A DNA stretch of 16,530 bases from a bacterium (GTDB lineage: Bacteria > Chloroflexota > Dormibacteria > UBA8260 > Bog-877): the NCBI GenBank assembly GCA_021791345.1, contig JAJYWT010000020.1:1-16530 (forward strand). Reading direction: 5' to 3'. The notes below the pieces were generated by a model that saw only the letters and a program-made list of their open reading frames with translations, did no database searches and was not told the origin of the DNA. Shown here one piece after another: positions 1 through 6,178 of the stretch. The translations under genes were made by a program, and so were the position numbers. Position 1 is the first letter of the stretch. Each line of letters starts with the position of its first letter.

Positions 1-116
1 GCGCACGGGGACAACTTAGCGATCTCCCGGCAGTCTCCGCCAACCGGAGCGCGGTGGACCTCGGCGGAAGCCACTGTTTGTCGGAGCAACCGCCCCGCGG
101 CCGGGAGCTCCGTCAC
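1..116 (-). CDS. Possible 5' end of an unknown minus-strand gene, cut by the window edge
   Basis: A minus-strand frame opens after the stop at 135-137 and runs off the left edge. GTG codons at 117-119 and 114-116 could start it. The 38 or so readable residues begin VTELPAAGRLLRQTVASAEV and have a balanced, protein-like composition. No domain is recognisable and the upstream region has no clear Shine-Dalgarno sequence. A plus-strand frame is also open over 1-138, so the strand is not certain. If real, this gene would be divergent from the 149-aa gene that starts at 178. Confidence 0.25.
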   Translation of the reverse strand, partial: MTELPAAGRLLRQTVASAEVHRAPVGGDCREIAKLSPC

Positions 117-177
117 CACCCAGCTCGCGTCGAGCTAAGATCTGGGCAGGTCGAGCTCACATGGATCATCTTGGGAA

Positions 178-627
178 ATGGCTGAATCCGCGGTCCCACT
201 AGAGGCACACGACCTGCGCCTGCTGCACGCCCTCAGAGCGCTGCCCGAGGAATCGCTGGATCGTGCCCGGGCCCATCTCGCAGCCGGGCTGCCGCTGCGG
301 CGGGCGGACCTGGGTTGGCATGGCCGGGGGCCGGCCAGCGACGGCTGCCTGGTGGGGGTGTCAATGTCACGGCTGGCCTTCCTGAAGGCCCCCCTGCGAA
401 TGCCCGCGCTGATCCTGTTGGCCGCGACCTTTGACTCCTGGTCCTTCGAGGAGATCCGCCGTCGCGGCACGGTCGCTGAGCTGCGCTCGCGCCGTCTGCC
501 GAGCGCGGCCCGGGAGCGGCTGAGCCTGCTTTTGGACCTCGAGTACCGGCGCCGCGGGGGCTGGCCGGAGAACGGCCTTGCGGACCGCGTCCCGGCGTTG
601 AGTCCAGGGCTCAGCGATCGGAGCTGA
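178..627 (+). CDS. Hypothetical protein, 149 aa
   Basis: I do not recognise this protein. The frame has the strong G/C third-position bias expected of a real gene here, and it sits 44 bp upstream of pepP on the same strand. It is soluble, rich in Arg, Leu and Ala, with an N-terminal part (about residues 8-45) that looks helical (repeated HALRALPEE, RARAHLAAG). A central stretch around residues 60-85 is more hydrophobic (FLKAPLRMPALILLAATF), too short and interrupted for a confident membrane helix. A basic C-terminal third follows (LRSRRLPSAARERLSLL). There is no signal peptide and no Cys/His cluster. The ATG at 178 has only a poor GGGAA immediately upstream, so the start is not secure. It could be co-transcribed with pepP, but pepP has its own promoter signal. 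Confidence 0.6.
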   Translation: MAESAVPLEAHDLRLLHALRALPEESLDRARAHLAAGLPLRRADLGWHGRGPASDGCLVGVSMSRLAFLKAPLRMPALILLAATFDSWSFEEIRRRGTVAELRSRRLPSAARERLSLLLDLEYRRRGGWPENGLADRVPALSPGLSDRS

Positions 628-659
628 CCATCCCCGGTCGCAGCCGAGGACGGCTGCTG

Positions 660-665
660 TAGGAT
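660..665 (+). promoter_or_regulatory. Putative -10 element of a leaderless pepP promoter
   Basis: TAGGAT (TANNNT class) ends exactly 6 nt before the pepP ATG at 672. This places the expected transcription start on the A of the start codon, and there is no good Shine-Dalgarno sequence. This geometry is the known signature of leaderless transcripts in actinobacteria and related groups. No clear -35 box is visible. Confidence 0.45.
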
Positions 666-671
666 CGGGCG

Positions 672-2126
672 ATGATCAGTGAGGAGGGGAAGACCGCCGA
701 CAAGGGCCTGAACCCCAAGGCGCACGCCAAGCACGACCGCAAGCCCCCGCAGGCCCTGCTCGACTTCATCATCCAGGGCTGGGAGGAGCCTAGGGCCGCC
801 GACCCCGCACCGATTGCCGGACTCGACCTCCACCAGGCTCGCCGGCGGGCGCTCTCCGAGCGCTTTCCTGGACTCCTGATCGTGGTCCCCAGCGGGGTCG
901 CCAAGACCAGGGCGAACGATACCGACTATCCCTTCCGGCCCAGCACCGAATTCGTCTACCTGGTGGGCGAGGGGGAGACCGAGGAGGTTCTGGTGCTGGA
1001 GCCCGAGCCCCAGGGCGGGCACCGGGTGCGCCTGTATGCGCACCCGGGCGCCGACTTCAAGACCACGTCGTTCTTCACCGACCGGGATGGCGCCTTCTGG
1101 GTTGGACCGCGGCGGGGGCTGGATTCGGCCTCATCCCGGCTTGGACTGGAGGCGAGGCCACGGACCGAGCTGGAGGAGGTCGTGCGCCGTCACGACCGGG
1201 GAGTCGTGTTGCGGGGCCTGGACCCGGCGGTGGACCGCGCCGCCCAGGATCTGGCCGGTCCCGACGAGGAGCTCGGGGCCTTCCTCTCCGAGTTGCGCCT
1301 GCGCAAGGACCCGCTGGAGGTGGAGCTGCTGCAGGAGGCGGTCGATCTCACCGCCCAGGGGTTCGAGGACGTGGTGCGCGCCCTTCCTGCCAGCCGCACG
1401 GAGCGCGACGTCGAGGTGGCCTTCTTCAGCCGGGCCCGTCGGGGCGGCAATGACACCGGCTATGCCACGATCGCCGCCGCCGGCAGCCACGCCACCATCA
1501 TGCACTGGAGCCGGAACACCGGGGAGCTGCGCCGCGGGGAGCTGCTCCTCCTGGATGCCGGAGTCGAGACCACCCACTACTACACCGCGGACGTGACCCG
1601 GACGCTGCCGATCAACGGCCGGTTCACCCCGGACCAGCGGCGGATCTACGAGCTGGTCTGGCAGGCGCAGCAGGCGGGGATCGCCGCCGTCAGACCGGGC
1701 AACGACTTCCTCGAGCCCAACCGCGCCGCCCAGGCGGTGCTGGCCCACGGTCTGGAGGCGATGGGTATCCTCCCCATCCCAGCGGAGGAGTCGCTGCAAC
1801 CGGACCGCCAGCTCCACCGCCGCTACACCATCCACGGGGTGAGCCACATGCTGGGTCTGGATGTCCATGACTGTGCCAAGGCCCGGGATGAGGCCTACAC
1901 CGAGGCCAAGCTGGAACCGGGGATGGTGCTCACCGTGGAGCCCGGCCTCTACTTCCAGCCCCACGACACCACGGTGCCGCCCGAGCTGCGCGGGATCGGG
2001 GTGCGCATCGAGGACGACGTCCTGGTGACCAACGACGGCTGCCGGGTGCTCAGCGCCGGGATCCCGACCCAGGCGGACGAGGTGGAGCGCTGGATGGCGG
2101 GGATCTGGGAGCAGAGCCGGGACTGA
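672..2126 (+). CDS. pepP: Xaa-Pro aminopeptidase (aminopeptidase P, M24B)
   Basis: This cytosolic dinuclear-metal peptidase removes the N-terminal residue from peptides with proline in second position. The 484 aa form an N-terminal aminopeptidase-P domain (about residues 45-190, with FRPSTEFVYLVGEGE) and a C-terminal pita-bread M24 domain (about 215-470). All five metal ligands are seen: D295 in LLLLDAG, D307 in YTADVTRT, H392 in HGVSHMLGLDVHD, E423 in TVEPGLYF and E447 in GVRIEDD. H399 in the same histidine motif matches the second catalytic histidine of E. coli AMPP. The length is normal, with a slightly long charged N-terminus (residues 1-40). The D-to-D spacing is 12 rather than the 11 of E. 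coli, a variant I associate with high-GC Gram-positive homologues. It converges on the DUF2017/clpS pair. The ATG at 672 is supported by the leaderless promoter geometry. Confidence 0.95.
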   Translation: MISEEGKTADKGLNPKAHAKHDRKPPQALLDFIIQGWEEPRAADPAPIAGLDLHQARRRALSERFPGLLIVVPSGVAKTRANDTDYPFRPSTEFVYLVGEGETEEVLVLEPEPQGGHRVRLYAHPGADFKTTSFFTDRDGAFWVGPRRGLDSASSRLGLEARPRTELEEVVRRHDRGVVLRGLDPAVDRAAQDLAGPDEELGAFLSELRLRKDPLEVELLQEAVDLTAQGFEDVVRALPASRTERDVEVAFFSRARRGGNDTGYATIAAAGSHATIMHWSRNTGELRRGELLLLDAGVETTHYYTADVTRTLPINGRFTPDQRRIYELVWQAQQAGIAAVRPGNDFLEPNRAAQAVLAHGLEAMGILPIPAEESLQPDRQLHRRYTIHGVSHMLGLDVHDCAKARDEAYTEAKLEPGMVLTVEPGLYFQPHDTTVPPELRGIGVRIEDDVLVTNDGCRVLSAGIPTQADEVERWMAGIWEQSRD

Positions 2127-2151
2127 GAGCCCGAGCCCACAGGCGCGCCGG

Positions 2152-2171
2152 GCCCGGATCGCGCCCCGGGC
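2152..2171. terminator. Possible bidirectional terminator hairpin between convergent pepP and DUF2017
   Basis: GCCCGG (2152-2157) and CCGGGC (2166-2171) form a perfect 6-bp GC stem with an 8-nt loop in the 73-bp gap between the two convergent stop codons. No T-tract follows on either strand, so it is at best a weak or factor-assisted terminator. Confidence 0.3.
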
Positions 2172-2199
2172 GAAGGTGGGTGGGAAGTGGTCCCGCCCC

Positions 2200-2649
2200 T
2201 CAGCGCGGGGGCAGTGCCGCCACCAGCTCCTCCTGCACCCAGCTCAAGAGGTGGAGGGTCGCCAGCGGCGGACGGCGATGCTGGCGGGGGCTGAAGCGCT
2301 CCTCCCAACCATCCTCGTCCAGACCCAGGCGCTCCGCCAGCGCCAGGCGGAGTACGTTCAGGGCCCGCAGCCAGCTCCAGGTCTGCTCCTCGGTGAGCTC
2401 GATCGGGGAGTCCTGATCAAGGCAGCTGCGCAGGGTGTCGAGATCCGCCTGCCGGGATACCGCCAGGTCAGCACCGGCCAGGCGCTGGAACTCCTGCTCC
2501 AGCTCGTCATCCTCGTAGGCCCTGGGAAAGGCCCAGTTCGACTGTTCCACCATCGGTCGCACCCGATCCACGATCTGCAGCAGGGCGCGCCGTTCCCGGG
2601 AGTCCACCAGGACCTCGACTAGCTCTCCCTGACCCCTGATCTCGGCCAA
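2200..2649 (-). CDS. DUF2017 family protein
   Basis: This 149-aa acidic, helical protein of unknown function is recognised by its pattern and by its position directly after clpS, the usual arrangement in Actinomycetota. Visible features are an N-terminal segment with LVDSRERRALLQIVDRVRP, an acidic middle (AYEDDELEQEFQRLAG) and a C-terminal helical region (WSWLRALNVLRLALAERLG, then LATLHLLSWVQEELVAAL). There is no signal peptide, membrane helix or catalytic motif. The start is a TTG (2647-2649) only 2 nt after the clpS stop, without its own Shine-Dalgarno sequence, so it is probably translated by coupling with clpS. A role linked to ClpS or Clp proteolysis is often assumed from neighbourhood alone and is inference. 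Confidence 0.85.
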   Translation of the reverse strand: MAEIRGQGELVEVLVDSRERRALLQIVDRVRPMVEQSNWAFPRAYEDDELEQEFQRLAGADLAVSRQADLDTLRSCLDQDSPIELTEEQTWSWLRALNVLRLALAERLGLDEDGWEERFSPRQHRRPPLATLHLLSWVQEELVAALPPR

Positions 2650-2651
2650 GT

Positions 2652-2954
2652 TCAGTCGCGCGCCAGGGTCGCCTGCAGGCCGTGGGCATGGAGCTGGGCC
2701 ACGGAAACCTCCGCCCGCTCCCGCGGTTCGGTGGCGACCACCGCCCGCCCCTCGTTGTGTACCTGCAGCATCAGCCGCGTGGCGGTCTCCAGATCGTAGC
2801 CGAACAGGCGGCGGAACACGAACACGACATAGCTCATCAAGGTCACCGGGTCGTTCCAGACGATGACCTTCCAGGGCCGGTCCCGCCGCTCCTGGGTCTC
2901 CCCGCTGCCGACCGTCTCGGTCAGCTCCGCCACTCCCTCTTGGACGGCGCTCAC
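2652..2954 (-). CDS. clpS: ATP-dependent Clp protease adaptor ClpS
   Basis: ClpS binds N-degron substrates and delivers them to the Clp ATPase (ClpA or ClpC) for degradation by ClpP. With the GTG start at 2952-2954 the protein is 100 aa, the usual length. The substrate-pocket residues N34 and D35 (WNDP), M40 and H66 (QVHNEG) fall at the same numbers as in E. coli ClpS. The core contains [33 protein letters not shown] and [13 protein letters not shown]. The first 25 residues are the expected flexible tail. The frame stays open upstream to 3251, but that part is low-complexity and not ClpS-like. The GTG has AGGG 9 nt upstream. It is the first gene of a two-gene unit with DUF2017 and is divergent from the copper lipoprotein. 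Confidence 0.93.
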   Translation of the reverse strand: MSAVQEGVAELTETVGSGETQERRDRPWKVIVWNDPVTLMSYVVFVFRRLFGYDLETATRLMLQVHNEGRAVVATEPRERAEVSVAQLHAHGLQATLARD

Positions 2955-3053
2955 AACCGCATACCCTAGCGCGTGCGGTCGCAGCGCACAGGGAGCAATT
3001 CGAGGGTGGCCGAGGCTGGGCATCTGTCCCGGCCGGCGGGGGTGGCGATCCGC

Positions 3054-3059
3054 TAACCT
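3054..3059 (+). promoter_or_regulatory. Putative -10 element upstream of the leader ORF and lipoprotein
   Basis: TAACCT fits the TANNNT pattern and lies 7 nt before an ATG at 3067, the spacing expected if transcription begins at or next to that ATG. A -35 box is not evident. It is the best promoter signal in the 153-bp divergent gap between clpS and the lipoprotein. Confidence 0.35.
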
Positions 3060-3066
3060 GAGATCG

Positions 3067-3111
3067 ATGCCACGACCCCAGCCTGCTCCCACCAACTGGC
3101 CACTTAGATGA
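3067..3111 (+). CDS. Candidate 14-codon leader ORF coupled to the lipoprotein start
   Basis: ATG at 3067 opens a 14-residue ORF ([14 protein letters not shown]) whose TGA (3109-3111) overlaps the lipoprotein ATG (3108-3110) in an ATGA arrangement. The lipoprotein start has no Shine-Dalgarno sequence in front of it, so termination-reinitiation would explain how it is translated. The leader itself lies directly behind a TAACCT element and could be leaderless. The peptide has four prolines and no similarity to known attenuation peptides. This is inferred only from geometry; it may be chance in GC-rich DNA. Confidence 0.3.
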   Translation: MPRPQPAPTNWPLR

Positions 3112-3971
3112 TCACAGCCACCCGCAGGATGGCGATCGGGGTGGGCCTGGCCCTGGGATTGGGCGGTCTGGCCGCTGGGTGCGGAGGCCCCCTGTCGTCC
3201 CCAGACACCGGGGTGGGCTGTTCGGTGACGGTTTCGATCCCGACACTCCACTCGTCACCGCTGGGCTCCGTGCAGGCAACCTATCACGGTCGCACCCATC
3301 TGCTCACCCGCAACGAGAACACGCTGCAGTTGGCCTGCGGGCAGCGGGCCACCCTCACCGCGCAGGCGAGCAGCCCCGGCCCGCACCCGTTCACCGGTTG
3401 GAGGGTCGCCGGCCGCAGGCTCACCGCCCGCACGGTCACCGTGGTCGCGGACGGCCTGATCACCGCCGAGCCCTCGTTCTACGTCAGGCCGACCCCGACC
3501 CCGACGGCGGCGCCGTCGCCAACGCCGTCGTCCCGGCCCACCCCAACCAGTTCGAGTGTCACCTTGGACCAGTGGCTGAAGTACGACCCCACCACCAAGA
3601 CGGCGACCCTCAAACTGGAGGCGGGCTACCACGACGTCAACAACACCCTGAGCTTCGACGGGGAGGCTGACGGCAAGCTGGTGGTCACGGTCCCGGTGGG
3701 CTGGACCGTGGTAGTGAACTTCAGCAACGTCGACAAGATCAACCACTCCGCCGCGGTGGTGACTCCGACGGGAACCACTCCGGTCTTCGCCGGGGCGAGC
3801 ATCCCCAACCCGACGGTGGGAATCCCGCCCGGCGCCCACGCCACCTTCTCCTTCGTGGCGAGCCAGGTCGGCGACTACCGGATCGCCTGCCTGGTGCCCG
3901 GCCACGAGGACCTGGGCATGTGGGCGACCTTCGACGTGACCGCCGCGGGCCTGCCCACGATCCATCTCTGA
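3108..3971 (+). CDS. Lipoprotein with C-terminal sulfocyanin-like blue-copper domain
   Basis: This 287-aa exported protein probably carries electrons or copper at the cell surface. Residues 1-25 are a lipoprotein signal peptide: basic TRR, a Gly/Leu-rich core, and lipobox LAAGC with the lipidated Cys at 25. Residues about 33-125 form a beta-rich region ending in [21 protein letters not shown], similar to the small bacterial surface repeat folds. A Pro/Thr/Ser linker follows (about 126-147, repeated PTPT/PSPT). Residues about 149-280 form a cupredoxin with a complete type 1 copper site: H213 (INHSAAVV), C261, H266 and M271 ([11 protein letters not shown]). The Cys-x4-His-x4-Met loop and the NHSA strand fit the sulfocyanin group rather than plastocyanin. 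No oxidase or other redox partner is encoded next to it. Start ATG 3108 is favoured by the basic n-region; ATG 3129 would also keep the lipobox. Confidence 0.88.
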   Translation: MITATRRMAIGVGLALGLGGLAAGCGGPLSSPDTGVGCSVTVSIPTLHSSPLGSVQATYHGRTHLLTRNENTLQLACGQRATLTAQASSPGPHPFTGWRVAGRRLTARTVTVVADGLITAEPSFYVRPTPTPTAAPSPTPSSRPTPTSSSVTLDQWLKYDPTTKTATLKLEAGYHDVNNTLSFDGEADGKLVVTVPVGWTVVVNFSNVDKINHSAAVVTPTGTTPVFAGASIPNPTVGIPPGAHATFSFVASQVGDYRIACLVPGHEDLGMWATFDVTAAGLPTIHL

Positions 3972-4355
3972 CGCAGCGACGCCCCGGAAGCCAGAACAGG
4001 GTTCGCACCCCACGCGGCCGACCGCCGGGCTGTCCCGATGGGCACCGAACGACCCATGGCCGCACGAGCCAGTTCCCGCGTTGGTCCACCGCCGGGCCAT
4101 GGGCTGACCCCGGTGAGCCGGGTTGCGGAGTTGATGCGTTCTCCCCGTCGTCCTGAGGAGCCCGGCCGCGGGATCAGCGATCCCGAGCACCAGAGGGCGG
4201 ACGTCAAACTGGTCGAGGTGGCAGCGCGCACCGACCCCAGCCCCCGCCGACCGGCTGCCGCCACCGGATGTTGGCCGCGATCTTGGCCCCGGTGGATCAT
4301 GACCACCAGAGCAGATGCCGCCGGACCCTGACCGGACGGAAGAGGAAGAGCCCAC
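3972..4355. other. 384-bp gap with no convincing gene; perfect hairpin at 4169-4185
   Basis: Open frames cross this stretch on both strands, but their translations are low-complexity and show no domain, signal or good ribosome binding site. One clear structure is seen: CGGGATC (4169-4175), loop AGC, GATCCCG (4179-4185), a perfect 7-bp stem about 200 nt after the lipoprotein stop and without a T-tract. The last 20 bases carry the ribosome binding site of the AIM24 gene. Confidence 0.5.
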
Positions 4356-5057
4356 ATGATGAACCCACCCGAACTGCTGCCGACCGCGATCCGGGAAGGC
4401 CTGGCGCCCGGGGTGAACTACCGCATCGAGGGTGAGTTGGTGCCCATGCTCCACTGCGCGCTGGATGGCTCGATGCCCGTCTACTTCGAGCACCATGTGG
4501 TGCTCTGGAAGGATCCCAAGCTGGCGATCAGGCTACGGGCGGTGCGCGGGGCGACGCGCCGGATGATCGCCGGCCGGGAGGTGTTTCTGACCGAGGCCAA
4601 GGGCCGCGGGGAGATCGCCTTCTCGCGCGACGCCCCCGGCCACATCTTCCCTCTGGAGCTGCCGCGCCAGGCGGCGATCCTGGTCCGCGAGCACCAGTTC
4701 CTGGCGGCGACCGGATCGCTGCGGTACAGCACCTCCCGGCTGCGCGGGATCACCAACAACCTCTTCGGTGACAACGGCTTCTGGGTTGACCAATTCGAGG
4801 CCAGGGATGGCGACGGAGTGGTCTGGCTGCACGGCTACGGCAATGTCTTGGAGAAGCAGCTGGGTGACGGCGAGGAGATCGATGTCGAACCCGGGGGATG
4901 GGTCTACATGGACCCCGGAGTCAGAATGCGCCCGGCCGTTTACGGGCTGCGCACGGGAGTGTTCGCGGGGGTGGGACAGCTGATCTTCAATCGCTTCAGA
5001 GGACCGGGGCGGGTGGGCATCCAGACGATGTACGTGCACCTGCCCACGCAGGACTGA
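4356..5057 (+). CDS. AIM24 family protein
   Basis: This 233-aa protein belongs to the AIM24/TIGR00266 family (beta-sandwich, related to TRAP-like domains). Family members are widespread in bacteria, and the yeast founder is a mitochondrial inner membrane protein. The biochemical role in bacteria is unknown. Characteristic pieces are the N-terminal YRIEGELVPMLHCAL, the segment ATRRMIAGREVFLTEAKG (family GR..f.....G), the H..PLEL...AILVREHQFLAAT block and the C-terminal Gly-rich WVYMDPGVRM...GLRTGVFAG. Length is typical. There is no signal peptide or membrane helix. ATG 4356 is followed by a second ATG; GGAAGAGG about 8-15 nt upstream is a good ribosome binding site. It stands alone, and its stop lies 5 bp from the stop of the convergent small gene. 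Confidence 0.88.
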   Translation: MMNPPELLPTAIREGLAPGVNYRIEGELVPMLHCALDGSMPVYFEHHVVLWKDPKLAIRLRAVRGATRRMIAGREVFLTEAKGRGEIAFSRDAPGHIFPLELPRQAAILVREHQFLAATGSLRYSTSRLRGITNNLFGDNGFWVDQFEARDGDGVVWLHGYGNVLEKQLGDGEEIDVEPGGWVYMDPGVRMRPAVYGLRTGVFAGVGQLIFNRFRGPGRVGIQTMYVHLPTQD

Positions 5058-5062
5058 AAGTC

Positions 5063-5287
5063 TCAGCCAAGGTAGTCCTCGGGCGGCAGAGTGCGGATGA
5101 GGCCGCCGGCCTCGCGTGCGGCGCCAGCCGACGGGTCAAGCGGAGGACCGGTCAGATCCTCATGCAGGAGCAGTGCCATCATCTCCTGCCACCCAGTCTG
5201 CTGGGCCAAGCTCTCGGGCTCCGTGATGGAGGCGCCAGCTGTCAACCGCCGAACCGCATGCTTCCTCACTCGCAACTCTGCCGCCAT
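5063..5287 (-). CDS. Small hypothetical protein, 74 aa
   Basis: I do not recognise this protein. The frame is open from 5419, but the ATG at 5285-5287 is preceded by GGAGG (5296-5300 on the plus strand as CCTCC) with 8-nt spacing, and the residues upstream of it are Pro/Arg/Gly filler, so I choose the shorter form. It begins MAAELRVRKHAVRRLTAG and has a central QQTGWQEMMALLLHEDLTG and an acidic end (LPPEDYLG). No signal peptide, membrane helix or motif is visible. It follows the HAD phosphatase gene on the same strand (161-bp gap) and converges on the AIM24 gene within 5 bp, which suits a real gene end. Confidence 0.5.
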   Translation of the reverse strand: MAAELRVRKHAVRRLTAGASITEPESLAQQTGWQEMMALLLHEDLTGPPLDPSAGAAREAGGLIRTLPPEDYLG

Positions 5288-5295
5288 GGCCTCAT

Positions 5296-5300
5296 CCTCC
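5296..5300 (-). promoter_or_regulatory. Ribosome binding site deciding the start of the 74-aa gene
   Basis: GGAGG on the minus strand, 8 nt before ATG 5287. The upstream ATG at 5419 has no comparable signal. Confidence 0.5.
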
Positions 5301-5448
5301 GCACCGCCGGTTCCACCGGCCACCGCGTTTGCCTGGGGATACCAGGGAGTGGATTCCCGCGCGGGGCCTGGTGGACGGCCGCGGGGCGGCCGCAGCGGAG
5401 GGCGATCAGCTTCGGCCACCCGCCGGTGGCCAGGCCGGCGACCTCGGG

Positions 5449-5919
5449 TCAGGCGCGCAGGGTCGCGATCAGGCGCCGAGGCTCCAAGAGCAGGTTGAGG
5501 GCGTTCTCGGCCGAGGCGACCACCACATCGGCCGCCGTGAGCGCAGCCACCGCACAGCCCTCAGCTCCGATCACCACCACCGCCAGCGCGGCCAGCTCCA
5601 GCATGGCCCGGTCGTTGGCCCCGTTCCCGATCGCGACCACGGTGTCGGGACCCAGGGAATCCACATGGCGCGCCTTCTGGGCCGCACCGTCCGCGCCGCG
5701 TTCCAGGTGGACGGCCTCGATCCCGAGGTGCGCCGCCACCAGATCCAGGGTGCCGTGCGTATCGGCGGAGACCAGCTGCACGTGCAGCTGCTGAGCCAGC
5801 CTGGCCAGGCTGTCCTCCACCGCCAGCAGGTGGCCGTCCACGGCCAGGGTGCCGTTCAGGTCCAGAACCAGGTGCTCCAGCCTCAGGCTCTTCCACCCTG
5901 GTACGTCAATCCGCAGCAT
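5449..5919 (-). CDS. HAD superfamily hydrolase, soluble P-type ATPase-like phosphatase
   Basis: This 156-aa protein resembles the small soluble phosphatases related to the P-domain of P-type ATPases (COG4087). HAD motif I is DLNGTLAVDG with the nucleophile D20; the usual second Asp (D+2) is N22. Motif II is probably S51 (LVSADT), motif III K82 (AAQKARH), and motif IV is IGNGANDRAMLELA with D103. The cap is minimal, as in the P-ATPase group. The start is ATG 5917-5919, with GGAG 5 nt upstream (5925-5928). The frame remains open to 6048, but those residues are not HAD-like. No membrane helices are present, so it is not an ion pump. It is divergent from fabF with a 259-bp gap. The substrate is unknown. 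Confidence 0.82.
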   Translation of the reverse strand: MLRIDVPGWKSLRLEHLVLDLNGTLAVDGHLLAVEDSLARLAQQLHVQLVSADTHGTLDLVAAHLGIEAVHLERGADGAAQKARHVDSLGPDTVVAIGNGANDRAMLELAALAVVVIGAEGCAVAALTAADVVVASAENALNLLLEPRRLIATLRA

Positions 5920-6178
5920 CGCGTCTCCAGCCAGCGGTGGTGGCAGTGTGCCCGACCGCTCGCCCGAGGGGTGGGCCCACCGGCCCCGGTCGACCGCATG
6001 GCCCTGGTTCCGACACAGCCAGATTCTAGAGGGGAGCCCCAGGGACAACTGTCGGTATCATGGCTCGACCTGCGGCTCGCGGCTGGGAGCGGGCAGCCCC
6101 GGGCGCGGTTTGGCCCTTTATTTCAAGTGGTGGGGAGCTCTTGAGTTGCTGATCGGTATCAGGGATGGTCAGGCGGTG
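5920..6178. promoter_or_regulatory. Divergent promoter region between the HAD gene and fabF
   Basis: On the minus strand TAGAAT (6028-6023) is a good -10 candidate for the HAD gene, without a well-spaced -35. On the plus strand TATCAT (6056-6061) is a -10 candidate for fabF, leaving a leader of about 110 nt that includes an unusually AT-rich patch (CTTTATTTCAAG, 6116-6127). No operator symmetry is obvious. Confidence 0.3.

Noticed and set aside
135..1043. 302-aa minus-strand ORF antisense to pepP and the 149-aa gene
   Set aside because: Low-complexity translation with no domain, opposite a well-supported M24 peptidase. It is a GC-rich shadow frame.
2955..3251. Extended ClpS N-terminus from 3251
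   Set aside because: It would double the family length. The GTG at 2954 gives a 100-aa protein whose pocket residues match E. coli numbering.
4038..4331. 97-aa plus-strand ORF in the gap before the AIM24 gene
   Set aside because: No ribosome binding site, Pro/Arg-rich composition and no domain; equally long frames are open on the other strand.
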